The notes under the pieces: generated by a model
Databases searched by the model: none
Told to the model about the DNA's origin: nothing
Seen by the model: the letters and a program-made list of their open reading frames with translations, nothing else
Position numbers and translations under genes: made by a program
Source: Dyella sp. 2HG41-7
GTDB taxonomy: Bacteria > Pseudomonadota > Gammaproteobacteria > Xanthomonadales > Rhodanobacteraceae
Direction of reading: 5' to 3'
DNA: 64,000 nt
Assembly (NCBI RefSeq): GCF_021390675.1
Contig: NZ_JAJEJV010000004.1
Location: 1,550,001 to 1,614,000, forward strand
Shown here: positions 36,021 through 44,925 of the stretch, piece by piece
Position numbering within the stretch: position 1 is the stretch's first letter
How the letters are laid out: each line of letters starts with the position of its first letter

Positions 36021-36728
36021 ATGCATGCCACTGAAAACGTCAGCCACAAAGAAATCGCGCGCTTCGACAAACTCGCTTCGCGCTGGTGGGATCCGGATGG
36101 CGAGTCGCGTCCGTTGCACGATCTCAATCCCGTGCGTGCGGAATATGTCGCAGCTCGTGTCACATTGCGCGGTGCGCGCGTGGCCGATGTGGGTTGCGGC
36201 GGCGGTCTGCTGAGCGAAGCCCTGGCGCGTGCCGGCGCCGATGTCGTCGGCATCGATCTTGGTTTGAAAGTGATCGAGATCGCGCGACTGCATTTGCATG
36301 AATCCAATCTTAAGGTCGATTACCGCAAGCAATCCTCCGCCGAACTTGCCGAAACGGAACCGGCCAGCTTCGATGCCGTGTGCTGTATGGAAATGATCGA
36401 GCACGTGCCCGATCCTGCGGCGTTGGTGCACGATCTCGCGGCGATGCTCAAGCCGGGTGCGCGTCTTTTCATGTCCACGCTCAACCGCACGCCCGCGGCA
36501 TTCGGTGCGGCCATTCTCGGCGCCGAATACATCGCCGGATTGCTGCCACGCGGTACCCATCACTACGCGCAATTCCTCAAACCTTCCGAACTCGCGCGCT
36601 TGCTGCGCAACGAAGGTTTGGAGTTGGAAGACATCAGCGGCCTCGGCTACAACCCGCTCAACCGCAAAGCTTGGTTGAGCCGTATTACCGCCATCAATTA
36701 CTTACTCTGCGCACGTAAACCTGCATGA
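36021..36728 (+). CDS. ubiG: Ubiquinone biosynthesis O-methyltransferase UbiG
   Basis: A 235-residue SAM-dependent methyltransferase that carries out both O-methylations in ubiquinone synthesis. The family N-terminus (EIARFDKLASRWWDPDGES) precedes the SAM motif VADVGCGGGLLSEALARAG, then VCCMEMIEHVPDP and the UbiG-specific NRTPAAFGAAILGAEY. The ATG at 36021 has GGAG 9 nt upstream; an in-frame ATG at 35976 lies inside the yciI gene. The gph gene overlaps its stop. Confidence 0.95.
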   Translation: MHATENVSHKEIARFDKLASRWWDPDGESRPLHDLNPVRAEYVAARVTLRGARVADVGCGGGLLSEALARAGADVVGIDLGLKVIEIARLHLHESNLKVDYRKQSSAELAETEPASFDAVCCMEMIEHVPDPAALVHDLAAMLKPGARLFMSTLNRTPAAFGAAILGAEYIAGLLPRGTHHYAQFLKPSELARLLRNEGLELEDISGLGYNPLNRKAWLSRITAINYLLCARKPA

Positions 36729-37399
36729 AGCCGTTACCCGAATCGATTCAAGGTGTGTTGTTCGACTTGGACGGCACGTTGCTGGATAGCGCGCCGGATC
36801 TGCATGCGGCGCTTGCCGTTTACTGCGGCGAAGTCGGCGCAGCGGTACCTTCGTATGCTGCCGTGCGAACGGTCGTATCGCGCGGTTCGCGCGCTATCTT
36901 GCGCTGCGCATTCGATGAAACGGACGAGTCGCTGTTTGAGCGCATGCCGCGTTATCTCGAGCTTTATCACAGCATGATGTCGCGTCACACGCGTCCGTTC
37001 GAGGGCGTCGACGCGATGCTGGAGGCGCTCGAAAGCAACGGTATCGCCTGGGGCATCGTCACCAACAAGCCGGGCTATCTCACCGACGATCTGGTGAAGC
37101 AGATCGGCTGGGCCGATCGCGTTTGCGCTGTCGTGTCGGGCGATACGCTGCCGGTGCGCAAGCCTGATCCCGCGCCAGTTTTGCTGGCGTGCGAACGCGC
37201 CGGGCTCGATCCTGCGCGCTGTGTATTTGTGGGTGATGATCGACGCGACATTCAAGCCGGCGATGCCGCTGGGCTGTACACCGTCGCCGTGCAGTGGGGC
37301 TATCTCGATGGCGGCGATCCGCATGCATGGGACGCAGACATCGTTATTGCGCATCCGCGCGAATTGATCGACTTGCTGAAGTTGAAGGTTCCCGCGTGA
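36725..37399 (+). CDS. gph: Phosphoglycolate phosphatase (HAD family)
   Basis: A 224-residue HAD hydrolase: motif I LFDLDGTLLDSAPDL, motif II VTNKPGYL, motif III Lys in RKPDPAP, and motif IV FVGDDRRDIQAG. This arrangement with a helical cap (residues 18-80) matches Gph, which removes phosphate from 2-phosphoglycolate formed in DNA repair. It overlaps ubiG (ATGA) and the next gene (GTGA). In many Xanthomonadales gph follows ubiG, supporting the name; other small HAD substrates cannot be excluded. Confidence 0.9.
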   Translation: MKPLPESIQGVLFDLDGTLLDSAPDLHAALAVYCGEVGAAVPSYAAVRTVVSRGSRAILRCAFDETDESLFERMPRYLELYHSMMSRHTRPFEGVDAMLEALESNGIAWGIVTNKPGYLTDDLVKQIGWADRVCAVVSGDTLPVRKPDPAPVLLACERAGLDPARCVFVGDDRRDIQAGDAAGLYTVAVQWGYLDGGDPHAWDADIVIAHPRELIDLLKLKVPA

Positions 37400-38253
37400 G
37401 CGACGAAGTAACCGGCCACGGCGCGCTGCAAAGCTACATCGACAAATGGCTGGCCGTGCAACCGCAACAGCGCATGGCGCTGACGTTTGTCGAACCGAAC
37501 AAATATCCCGGGCATGTCGCGCTCGCCGCGCTGGAGCAGGAGCTGCTTTCGGCGGCCTACGGCATTCGCGAGCCGCACGTCGCCGCCACGAAACTCAATT
37601 GGTGGGCGGAGGAACTGAACGGTGCGGCCGAGACCGGCGGTCGGCATCCGCTGACGCGCGTTCTGTTCGACGACGAACGTGCGCACGCGATTTCCAAGGT
37701 GCGCTGGCTGGCTCCCGTGCTGGCCGCCATGGCGCAGTTGGAAGAAGGCACCGCCGTCGATTTCAGCGCGCAGCTCAACGCCGCGTCGGTCCTGCATGGC
37801 GCGTTGGCGGTGCTGGAAACCGCATGGTGGTACGGGGAGGATGCGTCGCCGATGCGTGCCGAGCGTGTCGCCACGTTGAACCATCTCTTGTACGCATTGC
37901 GTCGCCTGGAAGACGACGCAGAACGGGATCGTTTGCCGCTGCCGATGTCGCGCCTGGCCCGATTCGGTCTCAGCCGCGCAAACCTGCGTGTGCCGAGCTC
38001 TGCCCGCGATCAAGCCATCAAGGCCCAGTTGGACGACTTGCAAACGGCCTGGGCCGAGGCGCCTCTGCTCGGCGGGCCGCTCAGCGTGTTCCGGTCGTTG
38101 GAGGCAGGACAGGGGCAGCGCCTGATGCGCAAAGCCGCACGCGCTGGCGCGCCATTGGGCGTCCTGCAACAGGGCGCATCGGGTACCGGCTTTTTTGCCA
38201 CGCTTCGCGCCTGGCGGGCTGCCCAGCGTTGGCAGCAACAGATCGCCGCGTGA
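37396..38253 (+). CDS. Squalene/phytoene synthase-like protein, divergent
   Basis: A 285-residue all-helical protein related to trans-isoprenyl (squalene/phytoene) synthases: PNKYPGHVALAALEQELLSAAYGIREPHVAATKLNWWAEEL corresponds to the N-terminal helices, and LLYALRRLEDDAERDRLPLP to the second helix pair. The paired DxxxD metal motifs of true synthases are not convincingly present, so catalysis is doubtful; mitochondrial NDUFAF6 is a comparable non-catalytic relative. The GTG start overlaps the gph stop. Adjacent to ubiG, a quinone-related role is possible but unproved. Confidence 0.7.
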   Translation: MSDEVTGHGALQSYIDKWLAVQPQQRMALTFVEPNKYPGHVALAALEQELLSAAYGIREPHVAATKLNWWAEELNGAAETGGRHPLTRVLFDDERAHAISKVRWLAPVLAAMAQLEEGTAVDFSAQLNAASVLHGALAVLETAWWYGEDASPMRAERVATLNHLLYALRRLEDDAERDRLPLPMSRLARFGLSRANLRVPSSARDQAIKAQLDDLQTAWAEAPLLGGPLSVFRSLEAGQGQRLMRKAARAGAPLGVLQQGASGTGFFATLRAWRAAQRWQQQIAA

Positions 38254-38399
38254 CGGGCGATACACATTGTTTCTTGGATGGTACCTGTTGCGACGCGGCA
38301 AGCTGCCCCAACATAGGCGTTAATCTGGTCGCGGTATACCCGCACAACGCTTTGAGCCTTCCCTGACACTAAGGGGGAGGAGCGATCTAAGGAACACCC

Positions 38400-39350
38400 A
38401 TGCATACCCACGAAAACACCGTTCGCCTGATGCCCGATGTCGCCACCCAGGCACAGCCGCATCTGGCCGGAGCCTTGGATTGGGTCGGCATGGACGGCAT
38501 CGAAGTGCCGGTGCTGTTTGACGCGGGCGACGGCACCGTGCAACGCGCCAGCGCGCAGGTCGGCGCCTTTGTGAACCTCACTCGGCCCGATCGGCGTGGC
38601 ATCCATATGTCGCGTCTGTATCTGCTGGTCGACGAATATCTCAGTTCGCGTCCGGTGGATGCGAACACGCTACAAGACTTGTTGCACGCCTTTCTCGATT
38701 CGCACAAAGAGCTGTCGGATCGCGCACGCCTCAGCATTCGTTTCGATCAACTGGTGCGTCGCGCGGCCTTACGCAGCGACAACAGCGGTTGGCGCGCGTA
38801 CCCGGTCTCGCTCGAAGCGAGCCTGTGCGAAGACGGCTTCCGGCTCGAACTCGGCACCGAGGTGGTTTATTCCTCCACGTGTCCGGCGTCGGCGGCGTTG
38901 TCGCGCCAATTGATTCAAGAACAGTTCGCCAAAGATTTCGACGCCAAGCAGCCGTTGGATCATTCCGCCGTGCTGGCCTGGCTTGGCAGCGAGAAAGGCA
39001 TCGTGGCCACTCCGCATGCGCAGCGCAGCGTGGCGCGTCTGCTGGTGCGGTTTGTCGACGGCGCGCCGCTCGATCTGATTCATGTGCTCAATCAAGTCGA
39101 GCAAGCGCTCGGCACGCCGGTGCAAACCGCGGTGAAGCGCGAAGACGAGCAGGCTTTTGCGTTGGCCAACGGCAGCAACTTGATGTTTTGCGAAGACGCC
39201 GCGCGACGCATTCAACGCGTGCTCGATGCGGACAATCGCATCGCCGATTTCCATGTGCGCCTGGAGCACCAGGAAAGTTTGCATCCGCACGACGCCGTGG
39301 CGTACGCCAGCAAAGGCGTGCCTGGCGGCTACGGTGACGGGCGCGCCTAA
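38400..39350 (+). CDS. folE2: GTP cyclohydrolase FolE2 (type IB)
   Basis: A 316-residue enzyme making 7,8-dihydroneopterin triphosphate from GTP for folate or queuosine synthesis. FolE2 signatures: LDWVGMDGIEVPV, VNLTRPDRRGIHMSRLY, the catalytic Cys in STCPASAALSRQ, and ATPHAQRS. FolE2 uses varied metals and in many bacteria is induced by zinc limitation; I do not see a clear Zur box in the 146-bp upstream gap. GGAG/AAGGA elements lie just before the ATG. Confidence 0.93.
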   Translation: MHTHENTVRLMPDVATQAQPHLAGALDWVGMDGIEVPVLFDAGDGTVQRASAQVGAFVNLTRPDRRGIHMSRLYLLVDEYLSSRPVDANTLQDLLHAFLDSHKELSDRARLSIRFDQLVRRAALRSDNSGWRAYPVSLEASLCEDGFRLELGTEVVYSSTCPASAALSRQLIQEQFAKDFDAKQPLDHSAVLAWLGSEKGIVATPHAQRSVARLLVRFVDGAPLDLIHVLNQVEQALGTPVQTAVKREDEQAFALANGSNLMFCEDAARRIQRVLDADNRIADFHVRLEHQESLHPHDAVAYASKGVPGGYGDGRA

Positions 39351-39409
39351 TTCGACGCCGCTGCATCGTCGGTTGCTATGATCCGCACGATGGCAGAACA
39401 GGAGTACCC

Positions 39410-39844
39410 ATGAAGATTCGCTACGGAGCGCTCATGCTGAGCGCGCTGCTGCTTGCCGGCTGCAGTTGGATGCCGCACTTTGGCAAACATGCGCCGGCGC
39501 AAGCGCAAACGCTGATGAAATCGCTGAGCGGAGAAGTGGACTTTCGTCTCGCGCAGGAACCGCCTTCCGATGCCTATCTGGAAGTCACCCTGTCCGACGT
39601 CAGCAAAAAGGATGCGCCGGCTCGCGTGATCGCGACCGATCGCATTTCGCCGGTCGGTGTGTCGCCCGTGCCGTTTGTGTTGAGTTACGAGCCGGCCGAT
39701 CTGGCCGGCGGCGTGGATTTCGCCGTTTCGGCGCGCATCAAGCAGGGCGACCGCACGCTGGCCGCCAATGACACGCAAGTGATGGTGTTAGGACGCTCCG
39801 GCAACGACGGTCCCGTGCGCGTGGCCATTGCCGAATTGCACTGA
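39410..39844 (+). CDS. YbaY-family lipoprotein
   Basis: A 144-residue lipoprotein: signal MKIRYGALMLSALLLAGC with Cys18, then one YbaY/YscW-type beta-sandwich domain (LSGEVDFRLAQEPPSDAYLEV, FVLSYEPADL, YSVSARI-like FAVSARIKQGDR). Family members act as outer-membrane lipoprotein pilots or stabilisers; the precise role here is unknown. It follows folE2 by 59 bp and ends at a convergent terminator before dihydroorotase. Confidence 0.8.
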   Translation: MKIRYGALMLSALLLAGCSWMPHFGKHAPAQAQTLMKSLSGEVDFRLAQEPPSDAYLEVTLSDVSKKDAPARVIATDRISPVGVSPVPFVLSYEPADLAGGVDFAVSARIKQGDRTLAANDTQVMVLGRSGNDGPVRVAIAELH

Positions 39845-39848
39845 GCGT

Positions 39849-39878
39849 TTCGCGCCGGCCGAATGCGGCCGGCGCGAA
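39849..39878. terminator. Convergent hairpin terminator
   Basis: A perfect 11-bp stem (CGCGCCGGCCG / CGGCCGGCGCG), extended by two A-T pairs, loop AATG, between the lipoprotein and dihydroorotase genes. There is no long T-run, so termination may be only partly intrinsic. Confidence 0.65.
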
Positions 39879-39887
39879 CGTTGAACC

Positions 39888-41225
39888 CTAGCGATTGAAC
39901 GCCAGGCGTTCGCCACGAACCGCATCGTTCACGTGTGAGCCATCCCACACGCGCTGTCCATTGACGAACGTAGCCGCGATGGAGCTGCTGAACGTATAAC
40001 CTTCGAATGGCGACCAGCCGCATTTGGACAGCACTTCTTCGCGACGCACGGTATGCGGCTTGCGCGGATCGACCAGCACGAGATCCGCCGCATAACCCTC
40101 ACGCAGAAAACCGCGGTCCTTGACGTCGAATAACGTGGCCGGCGCATGGCACACGGCTTCCACGACGCGCTCCAGCGTCAGCTTACCTTCGGTGACGCGT
40201 TGCAACGCCGCTTGCAGCGCAAACTGCACCAGCGGTAGGCCGGACGGCGCCTTGTCGTAGAGCTCGGCTTTTTCTTCCAGCAGATGCGGCGCGTGGTCGG
40301 TGGCCAGCACATCGATCCGGCTTTCCGCTACGGCCTTGATAATGGCTTCGCGATCGGCGGCCGTTTTGATCGCCGGGTTGCACTTGATCAGAAAGCCGAG
40401 GCGTTCGTAGTCCTCGTCGCTGAAGTGCAAAAAGTGCACGCAGGTTTCGGCGGTGATCTTTTTGCCTTTGAGCGGGCCGGGCTGGAACAGCGCGAGTTCG
40501 TCGGCGGTGGAAATATGCAGTACGTGCAAACGGGTGCCGTGTTTTTGCGCGAGCGAGATCGCCAGTCGCGTCGACTTAATGCACGCTTCGCGCGAACGGA
40601 TCAGCGGATGTTCGCGCGCGGGAATGTTCTCGCCGTATTTTTCGCGCGCCTTGGCGTGTAGCGCGTCGATCATCGGCGTGTCTTCGCAGTGCGTGATGAT
40701 CGGCGTGGGGCACTCGCGGAAAATGCCGTCCAAGGTTTCGGGATTGTCCACCAGCATATTGCCGGTCGACGCGCCCATAAAAACCTTTACGCCAGGTGCG
40801 CTTTTGGGGTCCAGCGCACGGATGGCGTCGAGGTTGTTGTTGCTGGCGCCCATATAGAAGGCGTAGTTCACGGCCGAGACTTCCGCCGCGCGCGCGTACT
40901 TGGCCTCCAGCGAATCCCGATCCAGCGCCGGCGGCTTAGTGTTGGGCATCTCCATAAAGCTGGTGATGCCGCCTGCCGCGCACGCGCGCGACTCGTGTGC
41001 GATGTCCGCCTTGTGGGTCAGGCCCGGTTCGCGGAAATGCACCTGGTCGTCGATCATGCCCGGCAACAACCACAGGCCGGTGGCGTCGACCACCTGCTCG
41101 CCCGGGCGGGCGTCCAGGCTGTCGGCGATGGTTTCGATGCGACCGTGCTTCACGCGCAGATCGGCGTGGAATCGACGCCCTTCGTTGACCAGTTCGGCGT
41201 TCTTGATCAGCCAATCGTTCGACAT
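39888..41225 (-). CDS. pyrC: Dihydroorotase (class I-like, QxH variant)
   Basis: A 445-residue amidohydrolase that cyclises carbamoyl-aspartate to dihydroorotate in pyrimidine synthesis. Segments: GMIDDQVHFREPGLTHKADI, FMEMPNTKPPALD, the carboxylated-Lys region GVKVFMGASTGNM, HCED, HVLHIST and ATDHAPH. The first metal motif is Q61-V-H63 rather than HxH, a variant I recall from a dihydroorotase branch in Bacteroidetes and xanthomonads. AGGAG precedes the ATG. No other pyr genes lie nearby; yidD is upstream on the same strand (46-bp gap). Confidence 0.9.
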   Translation of the reverse strand: MSNDWLIKNAELVNEGRRFHADLRVKHGRIETIADSLDARPGEQVVDATGLWLLPGMIDDQVHFREPGLTHKADIAHESRACAAGGITSFMEMPNTKPPALDRDSLEAKYARAAEVSAVNYAFYMGASNNNLDAIRALDPKSAPGVKVFMGASTGNMLVDNPETLDGIFRECPTPIITHCEDTPMIDALHAKAREKYGENIPAREHPLIRSREACIKSTRLAISLAQKHGTRLHVLHISTADELALFQPGPLKGKKITAETCVHFLHFSDEDYERLGFLIKCNPAIKTAADREAIIKAVAESRIDVLATDHAPHLLEEKAELYDKAPSGLPLVQFALQAALQRVTEGKLTLERVVEAVCHAPATLFDVKDRGFLREGYAADLVLVDPRKPHTVRREEVLSKCGWSPFEGYTFSSSIAATFVNGQRVWDGSHVNDAVRGERLAFNR

Positions 41226-41271
41226 GTGAAGCTCCTGGTGGAATGGGGAAATAACATGGACAACAACGCGC

Positions 41272-41541
41272 TCATTCTTCCCTGTCTACAGTTTCCCTGG
41301 CGTGTGCGCGGCAGGAAGAAAAGTGGAAGTGCTCAGGGACCGGGTCGTTGCCGCCGGTACACAACGGTTGGCAGCGTAGTATCCGCCATCCGGCCAGCAG
41401 GCTGCCGCGCCAGGGACCGAAGCGAGTGACCGCAACGCGTGCATAATCGGAGCAACTGGGGTAAAAGCGACAACGCTGTCCTAATAGAGGGCTCACGAAG
41501 CGCTTGTACAGATTGAGCAAGGAAATAATCAATCGACTCAC
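41272..41541 (-). CDS. yidD: Membrane protein insertion efficiency factor YidD
   Basis: A small protein (89 residues from the GTG at 41541) with the YidD core: [36 protein letters not shown] and [18 protein letters not shown]. It has a short hydrophobic N-terminus and assists YidC-dependent insertion. An ATG at 41583 gives 103 residues; neither start has a good Shine-Dalgarno, and the GTG is chosen because homologues begin near SRLIISLL. It is usually found between rnpA and yidC, but here stands alone upstream of dihydroorotase. Confidence 0.88.
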   Translation of the reverse strand: MSRLIISLLNLYKRFVSPLLGQRCRFYPSCSDYARVAVTRFGPWRGSLLAGWRILRCQPLCTGGNDPVPEHFHFSSCRAHARETVDREE

Positions 41542-41665
41542 GGCATTCACGTCGCCGAAACCGCCTGTGGCAGCCAAAGCCATAAGTATTCCAGAAGGGC
41601 GGTTGCCGATGTGAAGGGTATTGGGCTATAACACCCGGCCGCCAAGGCCAAAATGGTGAAGGTAA

Positions 41666-42727
41666 ATGGCGAAAACCACGCGTAATTCGTCCGCCGCCAA
41701 GAAAGCTGCACACGGAAAGGCTGCGGGTAAGGGTAGTGAAGCCAAGGCTGGCAAGGCCAAGGTTGTCGCCGCCAAGTCTGCAAAGAAGGCCCCGCCCGTC
41801 AAAAAGGCGGCGGTGAAGAAAGCGCCGGTCAAAGCGGTCGCCAAAAAGGCGCCTGCCAAGAAACCTGTCGCCAAGCCCGTCGCGAAGCCTGCGCCGAAGA
41901 AGGTCGAGCCGGTCAAGAAGGTTGCCAAGCCGGAGCCCAAGAAGCCTGAGCCCAAGCACGCCACTCCTGCCGCCAAACCCGCGCCGGTCAAAAAAGTTGC
42001 CGAGAAGAAATCTGCTGCCAAGCCCGCACTGCAACCGGCTCCCGCGCCGGCCAAGTCCGCGGCGTCAAACAAACAGCCCACGCCGGCTACACAAACTGCA
42101 ACACCGAAACACGTATCATCACCCGCCTCCCGGCCCATTGTGGGCAAGGTAGCGAGCGCCGTCGGACCGACGGCACCGCGTGTTGCGAACGCCACCGCGC
42201 AACATTCCCCGACCAAGAAACAGAAAACCTCGCAGTCCTCAATGAATAGTTCCGTTACAACGCTCGACAATGGCATAACCCGCGAAGACGGCCGCTACGC
42301 GCTGCCGCTCACCACGAATATCGACCTGCCGCCCGGTTATCGTCCTGCAGCCGGCGAGGAGTACATGAATCCTCGTCACCTCGCGTACTTCCGCAACAAG
42401 CTGCGCATCTGGCGCGAGCAGTTGGTGGAGGAGTCGCGTCAGACCATGGAAAACCTGCGCGACGAAGTTCGCGACGTGGGCGACGAAGCCGAGCGCGCAA
42501 CCCGCGAAACGGAAAATTCGCTGGAACTGCGTACCCGCGATCGTTACCGCAAGCTGATCTCCAAGATCGACAAAGCGCTGCGTCGTATCGAGGAAGGTCG
42601 CTACGGTTTCTGCGAAGAAACCGACGAGGAAATCGGTCTGGAGCGTCTGGACGCCCGCCCGATCGCCACCTTGTCGCTCGATGCGCAGGAGCGTCGCGAA
42701 CATCTGCAGAAGCAGATGGGCGATTGA
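41666..42727 (+). CDS. dksA: DksA-family regulator with histone H1-like N-terminal extension
   Basis: A 353-residue protein. Residues 1-190 are an Ala/Lys/Pro-rich tail built of KK-A-P-V-K-like repeats, resembling histone H1 or AlgP-type proteins. Residues about 193-353 are DksA: PRHLAYFRNKLRIWREQLVEE, the coiled-coil with DEAERATRETE, and GRYGFCEETDEEIGLERLDARP. Of the four zinc-finger cysteines only the first remains; the others are Thr, Ser and Ala, so a zinc-free form is expected. DksA binds the RNA polymerase secondary channel with ppGpp; the acidic tip residues are present. An in-frame ATG at 42242 could start a short form, but it has no clear Shine-Dalgarno. Confidence 0.9.
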   Translation: MAKTTRNSSAAKKAAHGKAAGKGSEAKAGKAKVVAAKSAKKAPPVKKAAVKKAPVKAVAKKAPAKKPVAKPVAKPAPKKVEPVKKVAKPEPKKPEPKHATPAAKPAPVKKVAEKKSAAKPALQPAPAPAKSAASNKQPTPATQTATPKHVSSPASRPIVGKVASAVGPTAPRVANATAQHSPTKKQKTSQSSMNSSVTTLDNGITREDGRYALPLTTNIDLPPGYRPAAGEEYMNPRHLAYFRNKLRIWREQLVEESRQTMENLRDEVRDVGDEAERATRETENSLELRTRDRYRKLISKIDKALRRIEEGRYGFCEETDEEIGLERLDARPIATLSLDAQERREHLQKQMGD

Positions 42728-42750
42728 TGCGCGTCTGGCGTTAGCCGGAT

Positions 42751-42781
42751 AAAAAAAGCCCCGCCTGGTGCGGGGCTTTTT
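42751..42781. terminator. Bidirectional terminator between dksA and sufE
   Basis: An 11-bp stem (AAAAGCCCCGC / GCGGGGCTTTT, loop CTGGT) with A- and T-runs on the two sides, between convergent genes. Confidence 0.9.
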
Positions 42782-42792
42782 GTTGATGCGTT

Positions 42793-43233
42793 TTATTTCT
42801 GCTTTTCCAGTTCCGCTGCGGCGTATGCCTTCAATCTCGCCAACATCGCCGCCAAGCCGTTCGAACGCGTGGGCGACAAATGTTTGGCAAGGCCGATCTG
42901 CTGGATAAACGCAGGTTCCGTGGCGACGATCTCGGCGGCCGAGCGATCCGAATACACGCGCAATACCAGGGCGATCAAGCCGGAGACGATGGCCGAATCG
43001 CTGGTGGCGTCGAAGTGCATGTTCGATGCATCGCCGCTCGGTACCAGCCACACCATCGACTGGCAGCCGTGCACGCGATAATCCTCGGTCTTCCATTCGT
43101 CGCGAAACGGCGGCAACTGTTTGCCGAGATCGATCAGGTATTGGTAGCGCTCCGTCCAGTCACCGAAGAAAGCGAATTCGTCGGCAATTTCCTGCTGAGC
43201 CTGGGCGGCGCTGGCTTGGGTGGTCGTATTCAT
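42793..43233 (-). CDS. sufE: Sulfur acceptor protein SufE
   Basis: A 146-residue SufE that takes persulfide sulfur from SufS during Fe-S cluster assembly. The acceptor Cys lies in YRVHGCQSMVWLV; other family segments are RYQYLIDLGKQLPPF and the C-terminal SPTRSNGLAAMLARLKAYA. No sufBCDS genes are adjacent. It starts 46 bp after cysS on the same strand, a link between cysteine use and sulfur transfer that could be coincidental. Confidence 0.94.
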   Translation of the reverse strand: MNTTTQASAAQAQQEIADEFAFFGDWTERYQYLIDLGKQLPPFRDEWKTEDYRVHGCQSMVWLVPSGDASNMHFDATSDSAIVSGLIALVLRVYSDRSAAEIVATEPAFIQQIGLAKHLSPTRSNGLAAMLARLKAYAAAELEKQK

Positions 43234-43279
43234 AGGTTCATTATCGCGCGTTCGGGCTTACTCGGCCCGAACCGCGCTA

Positions 43280-44656
43280 TCAGTGCTTGGAAACGCTCCA
43301 GCGCGTGCCCTGGGCGCCATCTTCGATCACCACGCCCAAGGCGCTGAGTTCGTCGCGGATCGCGTCTGCGCGTGCGAAATCGCGCGAGGCGCGCGCAGCG
43401 CGGCGTTCTTCCAACAGAGCTTCGACATGCGCGGCATCCACCGTGCTGCCTCCGGCTTGCTTGAACCAGGTCTCCGGATCTTGCTGCAACAAGCCGAGCA
43501 CGGCGCCGCCGCCAAGCAGGGCGGCTTTGGTGGAAGCATTTGGTGTCTGTCGCGCCGCATCGGCGAGTATCGCCAGTTCGGCCAGCGCTTGCGGCGTGTT
43601 GAGATCGTCGCTTAGCGCGGCTTCCACGCCTTCGGGCACCGCCAGAGGCTGGGTCGTATCGATCTCGATATCGCTCAGCTCGCGCAGCACGCGATACCAA
43701 CCGTCGAGCGTGCTGATCGATTGCGTCAGCACGGCGTCCGACCAATCCAGGGGCTGACGGTAATGCCCGCGCATCAAGAGCAAACGCAACGCTTCGTGCG
43801 GGTGCTTCTTCAGCAGTTCATGCACATGCAGAACGTTGCCTAGCGACTTGGACATCTTGCGTCCGTCGAAAGTGAGCATGCCGTTATGTAGCCACCAGCG
43901 CGCGAACACTTTGCCGCCGTGCGCGCAGGTCGACTGCGCGATTTCGTTTTCGTGATGCGGGAACAACAAATCCACGCCACCGGCATGGATGTCGATGGTC
44001 GGGCCCAGATGCGCCTCGCTCATGGCTGAGCACTCGATATGCCAGCCGGGGCGACCGCGACCCCAGGGGCTGTCCCAGCCGGGAAGTTCCGGCGTCGACG
44101 GCTTCCACAGCACGAAGTCGGTGGGGTTTTTCTTGTAGGGCGCCACCTCCACGCGCGCACCGGCGATCAGCTCGTCGGTATCGCGACCGGACAATTCGCC
44201 ATAAGCCGAGTAGGAACCTACGTCGAACAACACGTGGCCTTCCGCTTCGTACGCGTGGCCGTTGCGGATCAGCGTCTGGATCATCTCGATGATCTGACCG
44301 ATATGCGCCGTGGCGTGGGGTTCGATGTCCGGCGGCGCAATCCCAAGCTCGCTCATATCTTGGCGATACGCCTCGGTGAAACGGTTGGTGATGGTGCCGA
44401 TCGGCACGCCTTGTTCGATCGCGGCGGTGTTGATCTTGTCGTCCACGTCCGTGATGTTGCGGGCGTAGACCACGTTTGAGTAATGCCGGCGCAACAGTTT
44501 GACCAGTACATCGAACACCACCGGACCGCGCGCATTGCCGATATGCACATAGTTGTAGACCGTAGGCCCGCACAGATACACCGTCACCCGGTTCGGATCG
44601 AGCGGCGAAAAAGGCTCGATGCGGCGGCTGAGGCTGTTGTAGAGCGAGATCGGCAT
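43280..44656 (-). CDS. cysS: Cysteinyl-tRNA synthetase
   Basis: A 458-residue class I aminoacyl-tRNA synthetase. [16 protein letters not shown] carries the zinc Cys and HIGN signature, [12 protein letters not shown] supplies further zinc ligands, [11 protein letters not shown] the last His, and KMSKSLGN the nucleotide loop; the C-terminal anticodon domain contains [17 protein letters not shown]. Length matches. No clear Shine-Dalgarno was assigned. Transcribed towards sufE. Confidence 0.97.
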   Translation of the reverse strand: MPISLYNSLSRRIEPFSPLDPNRVTVYLCGPTVYNYVHIGNARGPVVFDVLVKLLRRHYSNVVYARNITDVDDKINTAAIEQGVPIGTITNRFTEAYRQDMSELGIAPPDIEPHATAHIGQIIEMIQTLIRNGHAYEAEGHVLFDVGSYSAYGELSGRDTDELIAGARVEVAPYKKNPTDFVLWKPSTPELPGWDSPWGRGRPGWHIECSAMSEAHLGPTIDIHAGGVDLLFPHHENEIAQSTCAHGGKVFARWWLHNGMLTFDGRKMSKSLGNVLHVHELLKKHPHEALRLLLMRGHYRQPLDWSDAVLTQSISTLDGWYRVLRELSDIEIDTTQPLAVPEGVEAALSDDLNTPQALAELAILADAARQTPNASTKAALLGGGAVLGLLQQDPETWFKQAGGSTVDAAHVEALLEERRAARASRDFARADAIRDELSALGVVIEDGAQGTRWSVSKH

Positions 44657-44925
44657 GGTGGGTGTTTCCGGGTGGTCGCAATCGGGTCAATAAGCCCCCC
44701 ATCTTATCAAGGTCGAGGGCGCCCAGATTCGAGGGCGCCGACGTGATTGAATCGGATGTCCTGATGAACGGCCTGTAGACAATTCGACCCCAACCTAAAG
44801 GTTTCCCTAAGGGCCCTGATTCACGGCACTAAGTTACGGCGGTTCTAAGCGTGGATTCAGCGTGAATTTGTTGGAATTTCGCTATGCGCCCCAAAGCGCC
44901 CTCGTTCCTCGCTTGGAGGTTGTCC
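44657..44925. other. Intergenic region between divergent cysS and glycine-zipper genes
   Basis: A 269-bp gap with no gene that I can support. It contains an 11-bp direct repeat (TCGAGGGCGCC at 44713-44723 and 44729-44739), each copy with a GGCGCC palindrome, and a small AACCT/AGGTT dyad near 44795. Promoters for both flanking genes are expected here. Confidence 0.5.

Noticed and set aside
44713-44739. An 11-bp direct repeat with GGCGCC palindromes upstream of the glycine-zipper gene
   Set aside because: Short and GC-rich; no clear relation to either promoter, so no operator is claimed.
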